Positions 22,658 through 27,118 of a stretch of DNA of 27,118 nucleotides are shown here, in pieces. Source of the DNA: an uncultured Roseiflexaceae bacterium (GTDB lineage: Bacteria; Chloroflexota; Chloroflexia; Chloroflexales; Roseiflexaceae). Positions within the stretch are counted from its first letter, which is position 1. Each line of letters starts with the position of its first letter. The stretch covers positions 1-27,118 of the forward strand of contig CALJIC010000007.1 of NCBI GenBank assembly GCA_937974195.1, given 5' to 3'. The notes below the pieces were generated by a model. The model saw only the letters and a program-made list of their open reading frames with translations. It was not told the DNA's origin and ran no database searches. The position numbers and the translations under genes were made by a program.

Positions 22658-23356
22658 ATGGAAGCAGCCACCAACGCCCCGCTGGACGGCGGCTACGACG
22701 CCCAGCAGAGCACAGCCCTACTCATCCCCGCCATCCTGCAAGCCATCGCCTCAGAGTTGGAAGCCGCCCACCCCGCACCACAAGTCGCGCAGCTCGTACA
22801 GCAGATCACCGCGCGGAGCGAGGCCATCGCGGCGGCACAGGCCGAGTTGGTCGTCGATGCGCAGAGCGCGGGCCATCTGGAGCTCATGGCGCTCCTCCTC
22901 GCGGCCTACCAGGTGCTCGCGCAGGTGATGCCGGCGAACGAGGCCCGTGACCTGCTGCGGCGCGCCTTCATTACCCCGTTCCAATCCGACATACGGGCCG
23001 GGACAGCGGCGCTGCTCGACAGCTCCGCCGACCCGTTTCAGGCCCTCACCGCGCTCTCCAAGGAGCGCGAGGCCCACTTCTACGGGGCGACTTTCAGCTT
23101 CGAGCGCCTCCAGGACGATCAGCATGCCTACCTGCTCAATGTCCGGCGTTGCTTCTACCACACGTTCCTTGTGGCCAACGGCGCGCCGGAGCTCACGCCG
23201 ATGATGTGTGCATGGGACACCGAGACCTGGGGCAGCGCCGTGCAGCCCGCCCGCCACAAGGTGCGCTTCGAGCGGCCGACGACGCTCGGCTTGGGCGGCG
23301 ATTGCTGCCGGTTCTGGTTTGTACGCACGCAGCCACGCGAGGGTGGGCAGGCATGA
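22658..23356 (+). CDS. L-2-amino-thiazoline-4-carboxylic acid hydrolase family protein
   Basis: This is a 232-aa protein of the ATC-hydrolase family (PF14196-like). The conserved C-terminal half is visible: FERLQDDQHAYLLNVRRCFY, then HTFLVANGAPELTPMMCAWD, and finally TTLGLGGDCCRFWFV. The Cys/His/Asp pattern 'RCFYH...G.PELTP..C..D' is typical. The founding member of the family hydrolyses a thiazoline to a cysteine precursor, but most homologues next to PadR genes have unknown substrates. AGGAGG stands six nt before ATG 22658, which fixes the start over the longer open frame. The stop overlaps the PadR start by 4 bp (23353-23356). Expression should be driven by the promoter at 22333 and repressed by PadR. 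Confidence 0.85.
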   Translation: MEAATNAPLDGGYDAQQSTALLIPAILQAIASELEAAHPAPQVAQLVQQITARSEAIAAAQAELVVDAQSAGHLELMALLLAAYQVLAQVMPANEARDLLRRAFITPFQSDIRAGTAALLDSSADPFQALTALSKEREAHFYGATFSFERLQDDQHAYLLNVRRCFYHTFLVANGAPELTPMMCAWDTETWGSAVQPARHKVRFERPTTLGLGGDCCRFWFVRTQPREGGQA

Positions 23357-23973
23357 ACATCCGCCTCCTTGTCCTCGGCCTCCTGCGCGAGCAGCCGCGC
23401 TACGGCTACGAGCTCCTCAAGTGGCTGGAGGAGAGCCGCACCGACCTGTGGGCGAACGTCCTGCCCGGCTCGATCTATCACGCGCTGCGGCAGCTCCACA
23501 AGGAGGGCCTGATCGCGGTTGAGCAGACGGAGCAGACGGGGCACCGCATGCGCGCCATCTACGGCATCACGGAGGATGGCCGGGCGGCCTTCGACGCCGA
23601 GCTCGACGCAGCCTGGCAGGACGTGCCCCAAACCTTCCCCAGCCAGCTTTACCTTGCGCTGACCTTCTCACACCACCTGCCGCCCGAGCTGCTCCGCCGC
23701 CGGCTTGACCAGCTCGCCGCGGCCCTCGAGCAGCAGCTGGCCGTCTGGACCGAGGGCGAGGCGCTGAAGGGGGAGCAGATAGAGTTGGATGCCGGGATAC
23801 GCGCCATGTTCAAGAACGGCCGCGACCATATCCGGGCCGACCTGGAGCTCGTACAGCACCTCCGGGCGCTGCTCGACACGCCGGAAAGCCGCTGGCCCCA
23901 GGCGCAGCCGCGCCGCGATCTTCCCCCCGAGAACGATCGTCTCGGTGACGGAAGCGAGGCTCCCAGTCTGTAG
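23353..23973 (+). CDS. PadR family transcriptional regulator with aberrant C-terminus
   Basis: This is a 206-aa protein. The N-terminal winged helix is classic PadR: NIRLLVLGLLREQPRYGYEL, NVLPGSIYHALRQLHKEGLI, then RAIYGITEDGRAAF (residues 1-85). The C-terminal helical dimerisation region runs to about residue 178. The final ~27 residues (from about WPQAQPRRD) are encoded by antisense glycosyltransferase-derived DNA (23889 onward), so the natural C-terminus was replaced when that fragment landed here. The DNA-binding domain and most of the dimerisation domain are intact, so it is probably functional. It is co-translated with the ATC-hydrolase gene and probably binds the palindrome at 22358-22373; the effector is likely a small aromatic or thiazoline-like compound (inference). 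Confidence 0.88.
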   Translation: MNIRLLVLGLLREQPRYGYELLKWLEESRTDLWANVLPGSIYHALRQLHKEGLIAVEQTEQTGHRMRAIYGITEDGRAAFDAELDAAWQDVPQTFPSQLYLALTFSHHLPPELLRRRLDQLAAALEQQLAVWTEGEALKGEQIELDAGIRAMFKNGRDHIRADLELVQHLRALLDTPESRWPQAQPRRDLPPENDRLGDGSEAPSL

Positions 23974-24043
23974 AAGGCGCGTGATCTCGGCCGAGGTCAT
24001 CTCGGTGGGCGGGTACGCCCGGAAGACCGCGCCGGTCTGCTCG
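23889..24043 (-). pseudogene. Glycosyltransferase (MGT) gene fragment, internally deleted
   Basis: The DNA aligns with two separate parts of the intact MGT gene: 23889-23940 with about 21511-21562, and 23935-24043 with about 21640-21748. It therefore carries an internal deletion of about 78 bp. The second block is over 90 percent identical by eye and encodes, on the minus strand, FRAYPPTEMTSAEITRLLQ, close to the intact FRAYPPTEMTSAEISRLLQ. It lacks both ends of the gene and overlaps the end of PadR on the opposite strand. Confidence 0.85.
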
Positions 24044-24076
24044 TCCTGCAATCGGCCGCACGACTTATTGCGCTCG
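24041..24076. repeat. 36-bp direct repeat, copy 2
   Basis: Identical to 21948-21983. The junction with the glycosyltransferase fragment shares TCG on both sides, consistent with joining at a 3-bp microhomology. TTGCGC inside it, 17 bp from TATGCT (24091-24096), could be a weak promoter for the DUF4406 gene. Confidence 0.9.
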
Positions 24077-24128
24077 TGCGCCGCAACGCGTATGCTGGCC
24101 GGTATATTCGCCGTTCGAAGGGGGGAGC

Positions 24129-24524
24129 ATGACCACGACCGAGCGCCTGATGATTCTGGTCGCCGGCCCGTATCGCTCGGGCACCGGCGACGACCCGGCC
24201 AAAATGGCTGCGAACGTCCGCGCGATGGAGGCCTACGCGCTGCCGCTGTTCCGCGCCGGCCACCTGCCGGTGCTGGGCGAGTGGTTCGCGCTGCCGATGC
24301 TGGAGCTCGCCGGCTCACAGCGCGTGGGCGACGCGGCCTTCAACGAGATCTTCCACCCGGTCTCCGAGCGGCTCGTCGAGCGCTGCGACGCCGTCCTGCG
24401 CATCGGCGGCCCGTCGCAGGGCGCGGACCACATGGTCGCCCAGGCCGAGGCGCGCGGGCAGCGCATCTTCCGCAGCCTGCGGGAGATCCCGGGCTGCGAG
24501 CATCTCGACGAGCCGCAGGCCTGA
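24129..24524 (+). CDS. DUF4406 protein (nucleoside 2-deoxyribosyltransferase-like fold)
   Basis: This is a 131-aa protein beginning with LMILVAGPYRSGTGDDPAKM, the [VA]-x-GPYR-[ST] nucleotide-binding start of DUF4406/NDT-like proteins. A central LPVLGEWFALPMLEL follows, then CDAVLRIGGPSQGADHMVAQ, in which the acidic D and the GPS loop match the family. Related enzymes cleave or transfer the N-glycosidic bond of deoxynucleosides, but many DUF4406 members are uncharacterised and may act on other nucleotides. GGGGGGAG lies just before the ATG. It is the intact survivor of a duplicated cassette; a 45-bp fragment of its twin lies at 21988-22032. Confidence 0.85.
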   Translation: MTTTERLMILVAGPYRSGTGDDPAKMAANVRAMEAYALPLFRAGHLPVLGEWFALPMLELAGSQRVGDAAFNEIFHPVSERLVERCDAVLRIGGPSQGADHMVAQAEARGQRIFRSLREIPGCEHLDEPQA

Positions 24525-24551
24525 GCCGGAAGGGCGAGAGCCACGCGCGCC

Positions 24552-25247
24552 TCACCGTCGAGCGATACGCCGGACAGCCTTCTCGCTGGTCAGCTCGCGC
24601 AGGGCGTCGGTCCCCACCCAGCGGGCGGCTCGCGAGTCAGCCTCTCGCAGGCGGCGAGCCACAGCTATTGCCGCCGCGTTCAGCTCCGGGCTGCGCTGAC
24701 CGATCTCGCGGAGCGCCCAGCTAATCGCCTTCTTCACGAAGTTGCGCTCATCGTCAGCGGCCGCCTCGGCGCGGGCGAGGTAGCGGTGGAAGAGCTCCGT
24801 CGGCGCGTTTGTATCCTTCCCGGCAACCTGCGCCATCAGCACGAATCCGGCCCGCTTGACGAACTCCGCTTCGCGCTCGCTCCACTCCAGCGCCGTATTG
24901 TGAGCGAACGGCGTGCGCACCCAGAGGTTGGTGCAGCACTGGTCGCAGAGGTCCCACGAGTCGAGGTCAGCGACCCAGCGCTCCATTTGGGCAGGGTCTA
25001 CTCGCTGCGGCTCGGCGACAATGCTGGCAAGGATGCGGGCCTCGTGGATACCGGAGGCCCAGAGCCCCTCGGCGAGCGCGTGGCTGCGCCCAATCTCTCG
25101 GGCGATGGCCCGCAGCGTCTTGACTGGTACGCCGAGCACACGCGCGCCCCGAATACCGAAGCGAGCCATGCCCGCTGCGTCCGCGGGGCTCGCCAGCGCC
25201 TCCAAACGCGCGATGATGGTGGTGACGTCGGGCGGTGCAGCAGTCAT
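24552..25247 (-). CDS. DNA alkylation repair protein (AlkD-like HEAT-repeat glycosylase)
   Basis: This is a 231-aa all-helical protein of the AlkD family, which excises positively charged alkylated bases (N3-/N7-alkylpurines) without base flipping. Seen in order are GMARFGIRGARVLGVPVKTL, ALAEGLWASGIHEARILASI, the signature WVADLDSWDLCDQCCTNLW, and NFVKKAISWALREIGQRSPE near the C-terminus. The WDLCDQ motif contains the Asp expected at the catalytic or charge-stabilising position. ATG 25247 is chosen for the AAGGAGG just upstream; the frame is open nine codons further. It is transcribed alone and divergently from the next operon. Confidence 0.92.
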   Translation of the reverse strand: MTAAPPDVTTIIARLEALASPADAAGMARFGIRGARVLGVPVKTLRAIAREIGRSHALAEGLWASGIHEARILASIVAEPQRVDPAQMERWVADLDSWDLCDQCCTNLWVRTPFAHNTALEWSEREAEFVKRAGFVLMAQVAGKDTNAPTELFHRYLARAEAAADDERNFVKKAISWALREIGQRSPELNAAAIAVARRLREADSRAARWVGTDALRELTSEKAVRRIARR

Positions 25248-25262
25248 AGCCCCTCCTTGGGA

Positions 25263-25301
25263 AGCTCCGGCCATGTGCTAACGAAAACCACATCTGGAGC
25301 T
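25263..25301. promoter_or_regulatory. Imperfect stem-loop in the AlkD 5' region
   Basis: AGCTCC...ATGTG (25263-25277) pairs with CACAT...GGAGCT (25289-25301) around an 11-nt A-rich loop. It lies immediately upstream of the AlkD Shine-Dalgarno on the minus strand. It could influence translation or mRNA stability; no family is recognised. Confidence 0.35.
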
Positions 25302-25311
25302 CTGCACGCGG

Positions 25312-25330
25312 TGTGACACTTCCTGTCACA
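25312..25330. promoter_or_regulatory. Perfect inverted repeat in the divergent intergenic region
   Basis: TGTGACA-N5-TGTCACA is a perfect 7-bp dyad centred between the AlkD-like gene and the operon starting at 25423. The TGTGA/TCACA ends recall CRP sites, but the spacing (N9 rather than N6) is wrong for CRP. It is a candidate operator for one or both directions. Confidence 0.5.
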
Positions 25331-25422
25331 TCTATGTCGTATGCTGAACCTGAGCGACGGCTCTTCCTCACCCATCAGCCGCCTGTGTTGGGACGACGAC
25401 GTACGTGACAACGGAGCAGCAG

Positions 25423-25824
25423 ATGCACACACAGGTTACCATCCGCGACGAGCTGGTCTTCCGCCTGGGCCGCCCTCCGGTCGAGTTTGTCCTCGGCCTC
25501 CCCGCCAACCACCTCACCGTCCGCGAGCTGATCCGCGCCCGCGTTGAGCAGGAGGTCGCCGCCTACAACGAGCGTCAGGGCGAGCTCTTCCAGGGCCTTG
25601 TGCAGCCAGGGGAAGCCGAGCTGACCCTGAACGGCTACCGGATGCCCCGGCCACGCCGCGTCGACCCCGCCGAGCAGGTGGAGCGGGCGCTGGAGGCCTT
25701 CACGCGCAACGGCTTCCTCATCCTGATCGACGATCGGCAGGTCGAGCAGCTTGACGATGTCGTGATCCTGGGCGAGCAGACCGTCGTCACCTTCATCAAG
25801 CTCGTGCCGCTGGTGGGGGGCTAA
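25423..25824 (+). CDS. Unknown small protein upstream of DUF4132 gene
   Basis: This is a 133-aa soluble protein I do not recognise. It opens with a beta-type segment HTQVTIRDELVFRLGRPPVE and has a helical centre LTVRELIRARVEQEVAAYNE. A conserved-looking loop ELTLNGYRMPRPRRVDPAEQ leads to a C-terminal NGFLILIDDRQVEQLDDVV ending KLVPLVGG. The central helix with VEQEV resembles oligomerisation helices. ATG 25423 has GGAG at a proper distance; a GTG six codons earlier (25405) is an alternative. The stop is 4 bp before the DUF4132 start, so the two are co-transcribed, and it probably works with that protein (inference from context). Confidence 0.78.
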   Translation: MHTQVTIRDELVFRLGRPPVEFVLGLPANHLTVRELIRARVEQEVAAYNERQGELFQGLVQPGEAELTLNGYRMPRPRRVDPAEQVERALEAFTRNGFLILIDDRQVEQLDDVVILGEQTVVTFIKLVPLVGG

Positions 25825-25828
25825 GCCG

Positions 25829-27118
25829 ATGACGCACACGCTATCCTTCAGCGAGAAGATCGCCGAGATTATCGGCAGCTGGCAATATCGGAACTCCCGC
25901 TCCGATATACGCCGCTTCCCTCCTCTGGAGGAACTGCGGCGCTCCAGCCCCGAGGAGCAGCGCGCCTTCGTGATGGCAGCGATAGCCTGGCTCCAGGAGC
26001 CGGAGAACAACAGCAGCTCTCAGTGGCCGGTGATAGAGAGCGTGAGTAGCCTGCTTCGCCGCCGGCTTCCCTTCACCCACGACGATGTGCTCGCCCTGGT
26101 GCGCTGGGTGCAGCGGGGCCGGTACGGCTGGCGGCTCGAGCCCCACCTGCCAAGAATTGTCGGCGCGTACCTCGCCGAGAACCAGCCCACGCCGGCGCTG
26201 AAAGCCGCGCTCGGTGAGCTTGTGGCCGAGCTTGAGCGTCAGACCTTGTGGCCGGAAGCTCGACGGCGGGTGCTCAAACTCAAGGAGCAGGCCGGGATCT
26301 TCGAGACAGACTTGCCGCTTCTCGCCGGCGACTCCTGGGCGGACACCGCCCGCGCCGAGATCGCCGCCCTTCCCCCTGAGCAGCGCGCGCCGTGGACCTT
26401 GCTGCTCCAGCAGTGCGCGGCGACCAGCGGCTCTACCCCGAGCCAGAAGTGGCTCAAGGCTGCCAACGCGCTGGTCGAGCGCCTGGGAGCCGCGCACGTG
26501 CGCGCCTCGCTGCTGCGCTGGTTCCCGCTGGCGGAGCAGCCGCGGGCCGAGCCGCTCACGCTGCCCCGGGGCTACGAACACCACCTGCTGGCGAAGCAGC
26601 GCAACCTCGACGTGCTGCGCGGCCTGATCTGGCTGTGCGCCGCCGACGACACCCGCGAGATGGCCCGCGCCCTCGGCAGCCTCGCGGTCGCCTTCTACCG
26701 CAAGATCCCCGGGGTCGGCCCGCGCTCGGCGCGGCTCGCCAACGCCGCGATCTGGACGCTGGGCCAGATGCCCGGCCAGCACGGCATGGCCCAGCTCGCC
26801 CTGCTCAAGACGCGGGTCCGGCTCCCTGTGGCGCAGAAGCAGATCGAGGCTGCCCTGGCAAAAGCGGCCGAGCGGGCCGGGCTGCCGCAGGACGAGATCG
26901 AGGAGCTGCTGGTGCCCACCTATGGCCTCAGCGAGGTCGGCCTGCGGCGCGAGGTGCTCGGCAATGTCACCGTTGAGCTCATGGTAGCTGGCGGCGTCGA
27001 GCTGTGCTACACCCGCGCCGACGGCAAGCGGCTGGCCTCGGCCCCGAAGGCGCTCAAGACCGAGCACGGCGAGGCCCTGAAGGAGCTGAGCAGCGCGGCC
27101 GCCGACATCAAGGCGATG
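25829..27118 (+). CDS. DUF4132 family protein, C-terminus beyond window
   Basis: The frame is open for 430 codons to the window edge. The N-terminal ~300 residues are helical and HEAT-like (EEQRAFVMAAIAWLQEPENN, ALVRWVQRGRYGWRLEPHLP). RGLIWLCAADDTREMARALG, KIPGVGPRSARLANAAIWTL and DEIEELLVPTYGLSEVGLRR match the early part of DUF4132/MolR-like proteins as I recall them; the DUF4132 core would lie further right. DUF4132 genes are often found near WGR, SWIM, MoxR and vWA genes in predicted conflict or quality-control loci. Those partners are not visible here, and what follows the edge would test this. There is no signal peptide or membrane segment. The biochemical function is unknown. Confidence 0.8.
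   Translation, partial: MTHTLSFSEKIAEIIGSWQYRNSRSDIRRFPPLEELRRSSPEEQRAFVMAAIAWLQEPENNSSSQWPVIESVSSLLRRRLPFTHDDVLALVRWVQRGRYGWRLEPHLPRIVGAYLAENQPTPALKAALGELVAELERQTLWPEARRRVLKLKEQAGIFETDLPLLAGDSWADTARAEIAALPPEQRAPWTLLLQQCAATSGSTPSQKWLKAANALVERLGAAHVRASLLRWFPLAEQPRAEPLTLPRGYEHHLLAKQRNLDVLRGLIWLCAADDTREMARALGSLAVAFYRKIPGVGPRSARLANAAIWTLGQMPGQHGMAQLALLKTRVRLPVAQKQIEAALAKAAERAGLPQDEIEELLVPTYGLSEVGLRREVLGNVTVELMVAGGVELCYTRADGKRLASAPKALKTEHGEALKELSSAAADIKAM

Noticed and set aside
25312..25330. CRP-type cAMP receptor site
   Set aside because: The ends fit TGTGA/TCACA, but the spacer is nine bases instead of six, so I record it only as an inverted repeat.
1..27118. CRISPR array
   Set aside because: No regularly spaced short repeats with unique spacers were seen; the repeats present are protein-coding Ig units, a paired promoter element and duplicated gene debris.

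Overview
The window is GC-rich bacterial DNA packed with genes. The protein set (a BTAD/AAA transcriptional activator, cyclic-nucleotide-binding domains fused to hydrolases, tandem collar-domain proteins, a DUF4132 protein, a PadR/ATC-hydrolase pair) fits a Chloroflexota (Chloroflexia-like) chromosome. That assignment is an inference from gene content; no rRNA or other phylogenetic marker is present.

Region 1 (1-5228, minus strand) reads as one operon. A Tat-exported periplasmic-binding protein is followed by three phage-tail-collar-domain proteins, a GNAT acetyltransferase, a small DUF6916-like protein and a secreted Ig-repeat protein that runs off the left edge. No other phage structural genes are present. 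Region 2 (5473-8567) holds an alpha/beta hydrolase with a C-terminal cNMP-binding domain, a tRNA-His with clear promoter and terminator, the C-terminal stub of a tyrosine recombinase beside that tRNA, a GNAT enzyme and an unidentified small protein.

Region 3 (8659-20628) is the most interesting part. Two minus-strand operons encode (a) a 47-aa protein, a membrane protein and a short arginine-decarboxylase-like PLP enzyme, and (b) a MoCo-sulfurase-like class V PLP enzyme, a PIG-L deacetylase with a cNMP-binding domain nested inside it, a penicillin-acylase-family enzyme and a CocE/NonD hydrolase. Each operon is preceded by a copy of the same 48-bp element (45/48 identical). The element carries three hexamer direct repeats at 11-12 bp period ending 9 bp before a -10-like CATACT, which is the architecture of SARP/BTAD activator sites. 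A BTAD-AAA regulator with an unusual SRPBCC C-terminus starts 39 bp from one copy on the opposite strand. I infer one regulator controlling an undescribed amine/amide-metabolising or small-molecule cluster.

Region 4 (20653-24524) contains an MGT-type glycosyltransferase, a PadR/ATC-hydrolase operon with a strong promoter overlapped by a palindrome, and a DUF4406 gene. It also shows two decayed copies of one ancestral glycosyltransferase-DUF4406 cassette and an aminoglycoside-phosphotransferase-like pseudogene. Region 5 (24552-27118) has an AlkD-like DNA repair protein divergent from an unknown small protein and a DUF4132 protein that runs off the right edge.
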